This document shows, piece after piece, positions 41,706 to 50,148 of a stretch of DNA of 63,248 nt. Below the pieces are notes generated by a model. It saw only the letters and a program-made list of their open reading frames with translations, was not told the origin of the DNA and did not search any database. A program made the translations under genes and the position numbers. The stretch's first letter is position 1, and each line of letters opens with the position of its first letter. The stretch spans positions 1-63,248 of the forward strand of contig CADBKO010000010.1 in the NCBI GenBank assembly GCA_902795345.1, written 5' to 3'. The DNA comes from Oscillospiraceae bacterium (GTDB lineage Bacteria; Bacillota; Clostridia; Oscillospirales; Oscillospiraceae).

Positions 41706-42506
41706 ATGCTGAACCGGGAATACCGCGCGGAACTCATTCGGAAATATGCCAGGAGTCCCGAGGACGACGAACTGCTGGCCCGCCTGCTGGACAAGGTGGA
41801 TATTCACGAGCGCAGCGGCCTGATGCAGCACAGCCGCTTTCTGAGCGAGCGGGACAGGCTATGCTGCGAGCCGGTGCTTCGCGCGCTGGGAAAAGAGGCC
41901 GTTTTCTGGGGCGGTTATCCGGAAGCGGAGCGGACGGTGCTCATCCTCCCCGCCGAATGGCAGGAGCCGGAAAGCGTCAAGCACGGCGAGGCTTGCCCGG
42001 TGGCGGTGCTGCGGGCTTCCTTCCGGAAGGAAGAAAACCTGAGCCATAGGGATTTTCTCGGCGCGCTTATGGGTCTGGGGATTGAGCGGGACCTGGTGGG
42101 CGACATCATTCCCGGAAGCGGCAGCTGTGATCTGGTGCTTCTGCGGGAGATCGTCCCTTATGTGCTGCAAAACCTTCTCTCCGCCGGGCGCGCTCCCCTT
42201 TCTTTGACGGAAATACCGGAAGCGGAGGCCAAAGCAGCGGCATTTCGTCTCCTCCATGACACGGTGGCCAGCCTTCGTCTGGACGCCATCGTGGGCTGCG
42301 GTTTTTCTCTGGCCCGGGAAAAGGCTTCCGCTGCCATCCGGGCCGGAAAGGTTGCCGTCAACGGCATGGAGTGCATGAAGCCGGACAAGCCCGTGGAAGC
42401 GGGCGATCGCATCTCCCTGCGGGGGTTGGGCAAGCTGGAACTGAGCGAGATCGGCGGACTCAGCCGCAAAGGGCGGACGCAGATCGTGATCAAACGATTC
42501 GTGTAA
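41706..42506 (+). CDS. YlmH-like S4-domain RNA-binding protein
   Basis: A 266-residue protein of the YlmH family: an N-terminal alpha/beta domain (GYPEAERTVLILPAEW, HRDFLGALMGLGIERDLVGDI, CDLVLLREIVPYVLQNL) and a C-terminal S4 domain (SLRLDAIVGCGFSLAREKASAAIRAGKVAVNG). Family members bind ribosomes or peptidyl-tRNA in large-subunit rescue in Firmicutes. The usual sepF/divIVA neighbours are absent; here it follows the MutS pair by 1 nt. Confidence 0.93.
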   Translation: MLNREYRAELIRKYARSPEDDELLARLLDKVDIHERSGLMQHSRFLSERDRLCCEPVLRALGKEAVFWGGYPEAERTVLILPAEWQEPESVKHGEACPVAVLRASFRKEENLSHRDFLGALMGLGIERDLVGDIIPGSGSCDLVLLREIVPYVLQNLLSAGRAPLSLTEIPEAEAKAAAFRLLHDTVASLRLDAIVGCGFSLAREKASAAIRAGKVAVNGMECMKPDKPVEAGDRISLRGLGKLELSEIGGLSRKGRTQIVIKRFV

Positions 42507-42517
42507 GGAGCGGCGGA

Positions 42518-43075
42518 GTGAAAAAGATCGGAACGAAACGGCTGGAGACCGGCCGCCTGATACTCAGGCGATTCACCGTGCTTGATGCGGAGGACATGTA
42601 CCGCAATTGGGCTTCGGACCCGGAAGTGACCCGCTATCTCACCTGGCCCTGCCACGCTTCTGCCGAGGCTACCGCCGCCCTGCTGGAAAACTGGGTTGAA
42701 AAGTATCAGGACGGAGGCTATTTCCAATGGGCCATCGAATTCAAAGAAGCCGGAACCGTCATCGGCGGCATCTCCGCCGTCAAGCTGGATGAAAGCATAA
42801 ACGCCGCAGAGATCGGCTACTGCCTGGGCCGCGCCTATTGGGGCCGTGGGATCATGCCGGAAGCGCTGCGCGCAGTCATGGATTACCTGTTCGACGAGGC
42901 GGAGGTGAACCGGATCACCGCTTATCACGACGTCAACAACCCCAAGTCCGGCAGGGTCATGCAGAAAGCAGGCATGCAATACGAAGGCACGCACCGGCAG
43001 GCCGGGAAGAATAACCGGGGGATCTGTGATCTGGTCTGCTATGCCGCCCTGCGCAGCGACTTCAGGACGGCATAA
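42518..43075 (+). CDS. GNAT N-acetyltransferase, RimJ/RimL type
   Basis: A 185-residue acetyl-CoA-dependent acyltransferase. RLETGRLILRRFTVLDAEDMYRNWASDPEV is the RimJ/L-type start. EIGYCLGRAYWGRGIMPEALRAVMDYLF holds the acetyl-CoA motif, and NPKSGRVMQKAGMQYEGTHRQA closes the domain. GTG at 42518 is preferred, with AAGGAG 7 nt upstream; it starts 11 nt after the YlmH-like gene. Substrate unknown (protein N-terminus or small amine). Confidence 0.92.
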   Translation: MKKIGTKRLETGRLILRRFTVLDAEDMYRNWASDPEVTRYLTWPCHASAEATAALLENWVEKYQDGGYFQWAIEFKEAGTVIGGISAVKLDESINAAEIGYCLGRAYWGRGIMPEALRAVMDYLFDEAEVNRITAYHDVNNPKSGRVMQKAGMQYEGTHRQAGKNNRGICDLVCYAALRSDFRTA

Positions 43076-43093
43076 GGATCTCTATACAGCGCA

Positions 43094-43122
43094 AAACCCG
43101 ACGGAGCGTTCCGCCGGGTATT
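43094..43122. terminator. Terminator after the GNAT gene
   Basis: A stem acccg-cgga/ttccg-cgggt with one internal mismatch and a T-rich tail, between convergent genes. Confidence 0.65.
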
Positions 43123-43123
43123 C

Positions 43124-43888
43124 TTATGGATTTCTCGCCAGATAGAGAGCAACGGTATCATGGATGTTGATGCAGCCACCTGCCGCGTCGATAGCGCCGC
43201 GCATTTCTTCTTCAAAGCGCTGTTTCAGTTCCGGCTCCAGAAGCTGATGATCGGAATACGTCCTCAGCAGTCCTATGTACTCCTCCGTCGGCAAGGTCCG
43301 CACGCGGCGATAGAGCTTTACTTCCGCGTCCCGGAAGCCATGATCCCGGAGGGTATCCAGCGTCGGCGCGCAGTCAGCCTCCGAGAATTCCGCGATCTTT
43401 TTGTCCGTCGGTCTCAGCCTGTCGTACACCTGCCGGTTAGCGGCGTTCGTTGGGTCGTTCATTCGATTCGGAAAGGCATGAATGTGAAAGATCGCCAGTG
43501 TGCCGCCGGGCTTCAGGCAGCTTCGGATCTTCCCGTAAGCCGTCTCCTGGGGCAGCCAATGGAATGCCGTTGCCGAATACACCAAATCCACAGAGGCGAC
43601 TTCCAGGGGAAACTCCATAAAGTCCACGCAATGAATCGTGAAACTCCCATAAGCCCGGAATTTCTCGGCAGCGAAGGCACTCAGCTTGTCCCCCAGCTCT
43701 ACCCCGCACACCTGGCAGCCCGCTTCCACAAACGGCGTCGTTGCCTTCCCGGTCCCTACGCCGATCTCTACAAGGGAGCTGTCCCTGCCGACGCCGGAAT
43801 AGGCAAAGATATCCCGGAACAGCTCCGGAGGATAGGTCGGTCTGAACCAGTCATAGTTTACTGCGTCTTCGTTGAATGTTTCCCTCAG
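43124..43888 (-). CDS. Class I SAM-dependent methyltransferase without a canonical start codon
   Basis: A methyltransferase of the UbiE/Tam-like type. Reading the frame upstream of the first GTG (43729) recovers the family N-terminus TFNEDAVNYDWFRPTYPPELF and SAM motif I VEIGVGTGKAT. The true protein must therefore start upstream, but no ATG, GTG or TTG exists in frame there. CTG at 43888 is given as a provisional start (about 254 residues) behind a GGGAGG site 12 nt away. Later motifs are CVDFMEF, DLVYSATAFHWLP and LKPGGTLAIFHIH. Either a non-standard start or a damaged 5' end is possible. It lies just downstream of metG on the same strand. Confidence 0.75.
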   Translation of the reverse strand: MRETFNEDAVNYDWFRPTYPPELFRDIFAYSGVGRDSSLVEIGVGTGKATTPFVEAGCQVCGVELGDKLSAFAAEKFRAYGSFTIHCVDFMEFPLEVASVDLVYSATAFHWLPQETAYGKIRSCLKPGGTLAIFHIHAFPNRMNDPTNAANRQVYDRLRPTDKKIAEFSEADCAPTLDTLRDHGFRDAEVKLYRRVRTLPTEEYIGLLRTYSDHQLLEPELKQRFEEEMRGAIDAAGGCINIHDTVALYLARNP

Positions 43889-43915
43889 CTCCGTCGAGCA
43901 CCTCCCTAAGACAGC

Positions 43916-43951
43916 TTCGCCCCCGGAAGCCTCCGGGGGCGAACAATTTTT
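43916..43951. terminator. Terminator hairpin at the metG 3' end
   Basis: A perfect 11-bp stem (ttcgcccccgg). A T-rich tail is present rightwards and a weaker one leftwards. It separates metG from the methyltransferase. Confidence 0.6.
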
Positions 43952-43953
43952 AT

Positions 43954-45903
43954 TCAGGACAACTTGCTTCCTTCCGGGATAGCGTCGTCCACAAAGACTA
44001 CCTGTGCTCTGTCCCCCACCGTGGCGGCCAGGATCATGCCCCGGGATTCTACGCCCCGCAGCTTTGCGGGGGTCAGGTTCGAGACCAGCAGGACCTTCTT
44101 CCCGATCAGATTCTCCGGCTGATACCAGCTGTGGATGCCGGAAACCACCTGACGCTGCTCGCCCCCCGCGTCCAGCTGGAGGCAGAGCAGCTTATCGGAT
44201 TTTTTCACCGGCTCGCAGGCGAGGACCTTTGCCACCCGCAGTTCCACTTTCTGGAAGTCGCCAATGGAGATCAGGCCCTCTGCGGGGCTCTCCGGCTTCT
44301 TTTCGGGAGCGGCTTCTTTCGCCTGCTTGGTTTCGTGGATCGACTCCAGGAGCGCAAGCTCCTTCTGCATGTCGATGCGGGGGAAGACGTTTTCGCCCTT
44401 GCTGACCTTGGTTCCGGCGGGCAGCACGCCCCAGCGCAGCGCGTCGTCCCAGCAGAAGCGGTCCTCGGCTACGCCCAGCATCACGCGGAATTTCTCCGCA
44501 CTGTCGGGGATGAAGGGCTTCAGCAGGGTCACGCAGATGCGTTCCGTCTCCAGAAGGTTATACAGCACAGAGGCCAGTCTCGCCTTCTTCTCCGGGTCCT
44601 TTGCCAGCACCCAGGGGGCCGTCTCGTCGATATACTTGTTGGCCCGGGAGAGGACTTTGAACACCTCCTGCAAGGCCTGCTGGAAGGCGTATTTTTCCAT
44701 CTGCTCCTCGTAAAGGCCGGGCAGCGCTTTCGCCATGGCGAGCAGGGCTTCGTCCTCCGGCCCGGCTTCCCGGGCTTCGGGGATCACGCCGTCGAAATAC
44801 TTTTCCATCATGGCGGCACTGCGGGATATAAGGTTGCCCAGGTCGTTTGCCAGGTCCGCATTGATGCGGGCGATCAGCGCCTCATTGGAGAAATTGCCGT
44901 CGCTGCCGAAGGGGAATTCCCGCAGCAGGAAGTAACGCAGGGCGTCCACCCCGTAACGCTGGGCCAGAAGCACCGGATCCACCACATTGCCGAAGCTCTT
45001 GGACATCTTGCCCCCGTCCAGCAGCAGCCAGCCGTGACCGTACACCTTCTTGGGAAGGGGCAGGTCCAGGCTCATGAGGAAGGCGGGCCAATAGATGGAA
45101 TGGAAACGCACGATCTCCTTGCCTACAAAGTGAACGTCGGCGGGCCAGAATTTTTCCAGATCGTGGTGGGCGTCGTTGCAGTAGCCCAGGGCGGTCATAT
45201 AGTTGAAAAGCGCGTCCAGCCAGACATAGACCACATGGCCCGGATCAAAGTCCACGGGGATGCCCCACTTGAAGGTGGTGCGGCTGACGCACAGATCCTG
45301 CAGGCCGCCTTCGCAGTCCAGGAAATTATTGATCATCTCATTGACACGGCTGGCAGGCTGCAGGAAATCGGTGGTCTTCAGCAGTTCCCGCACCCGGTCG
45401 GCATACTTGCTGGCCCGGAAGAAATAGGCCTCCTCTTCGGCATATTTCACTTCCCTGCCGCAGTCGGGGCACTTGCCGTCCACCAGCTGGCTCTCGGTCC
45501 AGAAGCTCTCACAGGGCGTGCAGTAAAGGCCCCGATAAGAACCCTTGTATATGTCGCCCTTGTCGTACATCATTTTAAAAATGCGCTGGATGGAGGAGAC
45601 GTGATAATCGTCGGTGGTGCGGATGAAACGGTCATAGGAGATGTTCATCAGCTTCCAGAGATCCTTGATCCCGGCGACCACATGGTCCACGAACTGCTGG
45701 GGGGTGATCCCGGCGTCTCTGGCCTTTTCCTCGATCTTCAGACCGTGCTCGTCCGTGCCCGTGAGGAACATCACGTCAAAACCCCGCATTCGCTTATACC
45801 GCGCCATGACATCGGTAGCCACGGTGCAGTAGGTGTGCCCGATGTGGAGATTGGCGGACGGATAATAAATGGGAGTCGTGATGTAGAATGTCCCTTTGCT
45901 CAT
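43954..45903 (-). CDS. metG: Methionyl-tRNA synthetase
   Basis: Charges tRNA-Met. The 649-residue protein has the class I signatures: TPIYYPSANLHIGHTY (HIGH) and GGKMSKSFGNV (KMSKS). A zinc-finger region CTPCESFWTESQLVDGKCPDC lies between. A linker rich in Lys/Ala/Glu (KQAKEAAPEKKPESP) precedes a C-terminal tRNA-binding/dimerisation domain (DFQKVELRVAKVLACEPV, GRMI-type ending SRGMILAATVGDRA). The start has AGGAGG upstream. The promoter is on the minus strand in the divergent region with the uracil permease. Confidence 0.98.
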   Translation of the reverse strand: MSKGTFYITTPIYYPSANLHIGHTYCTVATDVMARYKRMRGFDVMFLTGTDEHGLKIEEKARDAGITPQQFVDHVVAGIKDLWKLMNISYDRFIRTTDDYHVSSIQRIFKMMYDKGDIYKGSYRGLYCTPCESFWTESQLVDGKCPDCGREVKYAEEEAYFFRASKYADRVRELLKTTDFLQPASRVNEMINNFLDCEGGLQDLCVSRTTFKWGIPVDFDPGHVVYVWLDALFNYMTALGYCNDAHHDLEKFWPADVHFVGKEIVRFHSIYWPAFLMSLDLPLPKKVYGHGWLLLDGGKMSKSFGNVVDPVLLAQRYGVDALRYFLLREFPFGSDGNFSNEALIARINADLANDLGNLISRSAAMMEKYFDGVIPEAREAGPEDEALLAMAKALPGLYEEQMEKYAFQQALQEVFKVLSRANKYIDETAPWVLAKDPEKKARLASVLYNLLETERICVTLLKPFIPDSAEKFRVMLGVAEDRFCWDDALRWGVLPAGTKVSKGENVFPRIDMQKELALLESIHETKQAKEAAPEKKPESPAEGLISIGDFQKVELRVAKVLACEPVKKSDKLLCLQLDAGGEQRQVVSGIHSWYQPENLIGKKVLLVSNLTPAKLRGVESRGMILAATVGDRAQVVFVDDAIPEGSKLS

Positions 45904-45933
45904 GATTCTGCCTCCTATTATGATATGACAATA

Positions 45934-45962
45934 TTTTTACCACCGTTCGTAAAAAAAGTCAA
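45934..45962 (-). promoter_or_regulatory. Promoter of metG
   Basis: On the minus strand, TTGACT (45962-45957), 17-nt spacer, TAAAAA (45939-45934). No T-box leader is visible. Confidence 0.55.
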
Positions 45963-46079
45963 CTCGTTCTCTTCTCACCGTTCCGGCGCTGCTCTTCCGT
46001 CTGCTTTTCAGATGCCCGGAGGCCGACGATTCCGCAGCGTCCATCCGTCGAAAAATACTATTTATTGTCAGAATATCGG

Positions 46080-46108
46080 TTGACATACCACATCTGGTAT
46101 GCTACCAT
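46080..46108 (+). promoter_or_regulatory. Promoter of the uracil permease, with a spacer palindrome
   Basis: TTGACA (46080-46085), 17-nt spacer, TACCAT (46103-46108). A dyad ATACCA-catc-TGGTAT (46085-46100) fills the spacer and could be an operator. Confidence 0.6.
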
Positions 46109-46159
46109 ACGGACGATAGCTTTAAGACGGCTCGGGAAGCCGACAAGTATCGCACAATC

Positions 46160-46226
46160 GCACAGGGGCGCTGAGAGGCGCAGCGTGCATACCTTGCCGG
46201 TCATGATGCGGCAGGGTATTTCTTTT
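46160..46226 (+). promoter_or_regulatory. PyrR-type transcription attenuator
   Basis: The 361-bp metG-permease gap holds this leader. A hairpin with GCAC/GTGC base (46160-46188) presents CTGAGAGGC (46171-46179), matching the PyrR-binding core CNGNGAGGY. It is followed at once by an 11-bp terminator stem (46189-46199 with 46209-46219) and TTCTTTT. Expected logic: UMP-bound PyrR stabilises the first hairpin and allows termination before the uracil permease gene. The flanking ARUC part of the consensus is not conserved. Confidence 0.55.
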
Positions 46227-46264
46227 GCCCGCCGGGCTGCCGGAATCAAAAATGGAGGGAACTT

Positions 46265-47602
46265 ATGAAACTGATCTACGGAATCAAGGACAAGCCGAAA
46301 GTCGGCCAGGTCATTCTCTTTGCGCTCCAGCAGCTGCTGGCCATCATGGCCGCCACCATCGCGGTACCCGCCGTCATCAACAGCATCTGCGGCACGGCGC
46401 TGACCGCTTCCGCCGCTCTCTTCGGCGCCGGCTGCGGTACCATCATCTACCTTCTGTTCACCAAGTCCTCCAGCCCCGTATTCCTGGGCAGCTCCTTCGC
46501 GTTCATCGGCTCCATGTGCTCCGCCTTTGCCGGTGCCGCTTCCCTGGCTGCCGGCTACTGGGGCCTCATCATCGGCGCGCTGATGGCGGGCCTCGTCTAT
46601 GTGGTCATCGCCATCGTTATCAAATTCTGCGGCGTCAAGTGGATCGACAAGCTGATGCCCCCCGTCATCATCGGACCCACAGTTGCCATCATCGGCCTGA
46701 GCCTCAGCGGCAACGCCGTGGGCGATCTTATGAGCAGCGGCGCAGGCGGCGGCAGCAGCTATGTGGCGCTGATCTGCGGCCTCATCACTTTGGCCGTCAC
46801 CATGCTGGCCTCCACCTACGGCAAAAAGGGCGTGAAGCTGGTGCCCTTCATCATCGGCATCCTGGCGGGCTATCTCGCCGCCACCATTTTCTATCTGATC
46901 GGCAAGGCTACCAACAACCCCGCCCTGGTCGTCATCAGCTACGGCGCTTTCCAGAACTGCGGCGTTTTCGCTCTGCCCGATTTCGCATTTCTGCTGGGCA
47001 AGGGCGGCCTCAGCCAGCTGAGCGGCGCTTATATCGTGACGCTGTTCAGCGCCTATGTTCCCGTGGCTTTCGTGGTCTTTGCCGAGCACTTGGCCGACCA
47101 CAAGAACCTCTCCAGCATCGTGGGCGTCAACCTGCTGGAGGAGCCCGGCCTCACCCGCACCCTGCTGGGCGACGGCATCGGCTCCATCGTGGGCACCTTC
47201 TTCGGCGGCTGCCCCAACACCACCTACGGCGAATCCATCGCCTGCGTGGCCATCACCCGCAACGCCTCCACAGTCTCCATCTGGGGCGCAGCCTTCGCCT
47301 GCATCATCTTCTCCCTCATTGCGCCGCTGGTGGCCTTCCTGGAGACCATTCCCTCCTGCGTCATGGGCGGCGTCTGCGTAGCGCTCTACGGCTTCATCGC
47401 CGTGTCCGGCTTCAAGATGCTCCAGGGCGTGGACCTGAACAAGAACCGCAACCTCTTCGTGGCCTCCGTGATCTTCATCACCGGTGTTGGCGGCATGGTC
47501 GTCACCTTCGGCGCTGTGGAGATCCGCACCGTTGCCTGCGCCCTGATCCTGGGCATCCTGGCCAATGTGATGCTCTCCAAGGAGAAGGACGAAGAAGCGT
47601 AA
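46265..47602 (+). CDS. pyrP: Uracil permease (NCS2 family)
   Basis: A 445-residue proton symporter of the nucleobase-cation symporter 2 family, with about 14 membrane segments. FALQQLLAIMAATIAVPAVI opens the fold. MPPVIIGPTVAIIGLSLSG is the conserved TM region. VGVNLLEEPGLTRTLLGDGIGSIVGTFFGGCPNTTYGESI carries the Glu and the N-T-T-Y signature of UraA/PyrP rather than xanthine carriers. The PyrR-like leader supports pyrimidine control. A terminator follows. Confidence 0.95.
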   Translation: MKLIYGIKDKPKVGQVILFALQQLLAIMAATIAVPAVINSICGTALTASAALFGAGCGTIIYLLFTKSSSPVFLGSSFAFIGSMCSAFAGAASLAAGYWGLIIGALMAGLVYVVIAIVIKFCGVKWIDKLMPPVIIGPTVAIIGLSLSGNAVGDLMSSGAGGGSSYVALICGLITLAVTMLASTYGKKGVKLVPFIIGILAGYLAATIFYLIGKATNNPALVVISYGAFQNCGVFALPDFAFLLGKGGLSQLSGAYIVTLFSAYVPVAFVVFAEHLADHKNLSSIVGVNLLEEPGLTRTLLGDGIGSIVGTFFGGCPNTTYGESIACVAITRNASTVSIWGAAFACIIFSLIAPLVAFLETIPSCVMGGVCVALYGFIAVSGFKMLQGVDLNKNRNLFVASVIFITGVGGMVVTFGAVEIRTVACALILGILANVMLSKEKDEEA

Positions 47603-47621
47603 TCCTCCCTCATAATATAGC

Positions 47622-47652
47622 GACCCGCCCGGCAAAACCGGGCGGGTCTTTT
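47622..47652. terminator. Terminator between the permease and the GH63-like paralogue
   Basis: A perfect 11-bp stem gacccgcccgg with 5-nt loop and TTTT, between convergent genes. Confidence 0.88.
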
Positions 47653-47666
47653 CAGTTTCTTAATTC

Positions 47667-49424
47667 TTACTTGCCGTAGCGGTCTGCCAGGAAGAGATAG
47701 CAGGAGGAGGCCCAGGAGGACCAGAAGAGCTGCTTTTCGCCAAAGGCCACCAGGCCGCGCTCTCCCTTCCCGTTCAGGGCATTGTGGATATGGAACATGC
47801 CGTTGTCCCGCAGGGTCCGGGCATAGCGCAGGCCCATCTCCTTGGCAAGCTCCGGCTTCCCGGCAGCTTCCAGTGCCAGGCAGAAAATCATCTGCGCGGG
47901 AACGATCACGCTGCCCGCGGTGAAGCCGTGGTTGAAATAGGGGCTTTCCGGGCTCTCGGAAGCGAAACCGTAGGGCGTGATGAAGCCATTCTTCCAGATG
48001 AAGTCCACGGTCTTTTCGATGATGTCCTTCGGCAGCCTATTCCCCAGGATCAGCGCGCCGAAGATGGGCAGGCTCAGGGTGTCCGCCGTGGCGCCGGTCC
48101 GCACGTTCTTCACGATCCAGCGTTCCCCGTTCCAGAGCATCTTGATGATCTTTTCCGTCAGCTCGTCAGCCCGCTTCGTCCAGGCGGCACATTCCTCTTC
48201 CGGAACGCCGATGGTCCGGCCCAGCTTCGCCAGGGCGTCCATCATCCGGACCGTGTAGGCGTTCATATCGGGAGAAGCCAGGGGGAAGCCCACATAGAAG
48301 TAGGCCGCGTCCTCCCACCCGGTCTCAATAGCGCCCTGATTCTCCCAGACGCCGTCGCCGTCCAGGTCGCGGAAACGGAAGAAGAACTCCGTCCACTTCG
48401 CCATGCGGTCATAGACCTGGCGTTTTTCTTCCAGCGGGATCTCGCTGAGGTCGCAGTGATCCAGGAGCCAATCCAGCGCGACGCCCTGGAAGGGCGGCTT
48501 CATGCTGGCGCTCATGCCGGACTTGTGGGAGATGGCGTCCTCGATGCGGCCATTTACGTCCTGATGGTCGAAGCAGGAGCGCAGGATGTCCCAGGCAAGG
48601 CGGGTATCCTTGCTGAGCCAGATCGCCTGCATCGCCTGCTGCCAGCCGAAAGCGCTCTCGAAGATGATGCGCATCATCTTCACCATGGTATGCTGATAGG
48701 CGGTGACGCCGTCCGGATCCACCATCAGGCTCCAGGTGGTCCAGAGGGCCTGGCGGCGCATGGGTTCGAACTCCGCAGGCAGCGAGGGATAAAGGCTGTT
48801 GCAGAAATCGTCAAATTCCTTCTCCACCGCCTTTACGGCGTCGTCGTAGGCAGGATAGGAATCCAGGGGTCTTGCGCCGGGGTCCACCGCATATTCTTCG
48901 ATGCCGAATTCAAAGACGCCTTCCTTGTCCGGGTTGATCACGAAGCCGCCCCCCGGCTGCGCTGCGATGCTGCCCCGGAAGACGATCAGCAGGCCGGTAT
49001 CGTCGGAAAAGGTGAAGCGCCAGGTACCGTTAGAGAGCTCCAGCGGCATGCTGCCGAATGCGCCTCTCTGGGTGCTGATGCGGAGGCTCAGCCCGTCGGT
49101 TCCCCGGCCGAGGATCAGGCTCTTCTCCGCGATGCAGAAGCGGGCGCTCCCCTTTTCGGACTGGAGGATGACTTCCGCGGGCGTGGTGGAGATGACGGTG
49201 GGCAGCCGCTGCCCCTTCCAGAGCAGTTCCATGGACATCTGACGGCAGCTGTTCTGGGAATTGAGATTGCTCATGCCGCTGCCCCCGCCCTTGCAGGTGG
49301 TGAGATAAAGGGTGTTCTTTCCGAACTGGGAATCGCCTTCGTTTTTGTTTGCGAAGGCCAGGTAGCTTCCACGCCGGGAGAAGGGCGTGCTCAATGGATC
49401 AACGAAGCATTTACATTCCAGCAT
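47667..49424 (-). CDS. GH63/MGH1-like glycosidase, paralogue of the protein at 25033
   Basis: A 585-residue protein with the same layout as the 25033-26808 product: start MLECKCFVDPLSTPFSRRGSYL, GWQQAMQAIWLSKD, DHQDVNGRIED, AIETGWEDAAYFYVGFPLASPDMNAYT, FASESPESPYFNHGFTAGS and the ending GERGLVAFGEKQLFWSSWAS. The aligned motifs suggest clear but moderate identity, so this is an old duplication. No signal peptide is seen. It is monocistronic with its own promoter, and probably a cytoplasmic alpha-glycosidase of unknown specificity. Confidence 0.75.
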   Translation of the reverse strand: MLECKCFVDPLSTPFSRRGSYLAFANKNEGDSQFGKNTLYLTTCKGGGSGMSNLNSQNSCRQMSMELLWKGQRLPTVISTTPAEVILQSEKGSARFCIAEKSLILGRGTDGLSLRISTQRGAFGSMPLELSNGTWRFTFSDDTGLLIVFRGSIAAQPGGGFVINPDKEGVFEFGIEEYAVDPGARPLDSYPAYDDAVKAVEKEFDDFCNSLYPSLPAEFEPMRRQALWTTWSLMVDPDGVTAYQHTMVKMMRIIFESAFGWQQAMQAIWLSKDTRLAWDILRSCFDHQDVNGRIEDAISHKSGMSASMKPPFQGVALDWLLDHCDLSEIPLEEKRQVYDRMAKWTEFFFRFRDLDGDGVWENQGAIETGWEDAAYFYVGFPLASPDMNAYTVRMMDALAKLGRTIGVPEEECAAWTKRADELTEKIIKMLWNGERWIVKNVRTGATADTLSLPIFGALILGNRLPKDIIEKTVDFIWKNGFITPYGFASESPESPYFNHGFTAGSVIVPAQMIFCLALEAAGKPELAKEMGLRYARTLRDNGMFHIHNALNGKGERGLVAFGEKQLFWSSWASSCYLFLADRYGK

Positions 49425-49460
49425 AAGGGACCATCCTTTCCATTTTTGTTATTTTCCCTT

Positions 49461-49489
49461 ATTTTATCAAGACCCGGCGGTTTTGTAAA
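49461..49489 (-). promoter_or_regulatory. Promoter of the GH63-like paralogue
   Basis: On the minus strand, TTTACA (49489-49484), 17-nt spacer, TAAAAT (49466-49461). Confidence 0.6.
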
Positions 49490-49560
49490 CCACCGGTATT
49501 GCCCATTTCACCGAACTGTGCTAATCTCAATTGACAAGAAACAACAAGGGAGGCGGCTGG

Positions 49561-50076
49561 ATGAAGTATTCCATGGAGCGGGATTATGATCGTTTTGTGG
49601 TATTCGACCTGGAAACCACCGGCTTCGGCGCTGCCGCCGGCATTACGGAGATCGGCGCTGTCAAGGTGGAACACGGGGAATTCATAGACGTGTTTTCCTC
49701 CCTGGTGAATCCCGGCTGCCGCATCCCCTACCAGGTGCAGCTGCTCAACGGGATCACGGAGGAAATGGTGGCGGATGCTCCCCGGTTTTCCCGACTGCTG
49801 CCTTCCTTCCTCGACTTTCTGGGAGACGATCCCCTGATCGCCCACAATGCTTCCTTTGACTGCTCTTTTCTATACCGGGAAGCCGCTTGTCTGGGCGTCG
49901 CCATCCCGAATCCGGTGGTGGATACGGTGAAGCTGGCCCGGCGGGTCTGGCCGGGGCTTCCAAGCTATAAGCTGACCTATCTGACGGATTATCACGGCAT
50001 CGCCCAGGAGGACGCTCACCGAGCCTGGTGCGACGCGAAGGCTACCGCGAAGCTCTACCTTATGATGCACAGCTGA
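49561..50076 (+). CDS. DnaQ-like 3'-5' exonuclease
   Basis: A 171-residue DEDD-family exonuclease resembling the exonuclease domain of PolC and the DnaQ epsilon subunit. The motifs are VVFDLETTGFG (ExoI, DxE), LIAHNASFDCSFL (ExoII) and YHGIAQEDAHRAWCDAKATAKLY (ExoIII, HxAxxD). It may act in proofreading or RNA/DNA turnover. ATG at 49561 is preferred, with GGGAGG upstream. It is a single gene ended by a strong terminator. Confidence 0.93.
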   Translation: MKYSMERDYDRFVVFDLETTGFGAAAGITEIGAVKVEHGEFIDVFSSLVNPGCRIPYQVQLLNGITEEMVADAPRFSRLLPSFLDFLGDDPLIAHNASFDCSFLYREAACLGVAIPNPVVDTVKLARRVWPGLPSYKLTYLTDYHGIAQEDAHRAWCDAKATAKLYLMMHS

Positions 50077-50086
50077 AAATACAGCG

Positions 50087-50122
50087 AACTCCCATGCGCC
50101 TGGATGCGCATGGGAGTTTTCT
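50087..50122. terminator. Terminator after the exonuclease
   Basis: A perfect 13-bp stem (aactcccatgcgc) with TTTTC tail, between convergent genes. Confidence 0.85.
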
Positions 50123-50148
50123 TATTTGCACAAAAGAAAAACAGTCGG

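Noticed and set aside
45904..46079. T-box leader upstream of metG
   Set aside because: No T-box sequence or specifier hairpin is seen; the promoter lies close to the start codon.
43876..46083. A 735-codon open frame on the plus strand
   Set aside because: It is the mirror of metG, which has complete HIGH and KMSKS motifs.
46170..46220. Possible TPP riboswitch because of GCTGAGAGG
   Set aside because: The second TPP signature (CCTGATCTGGATAATGCCAGCG type) is missing; the sequence fits a PyrR-like hairpin followed by a terminator better.
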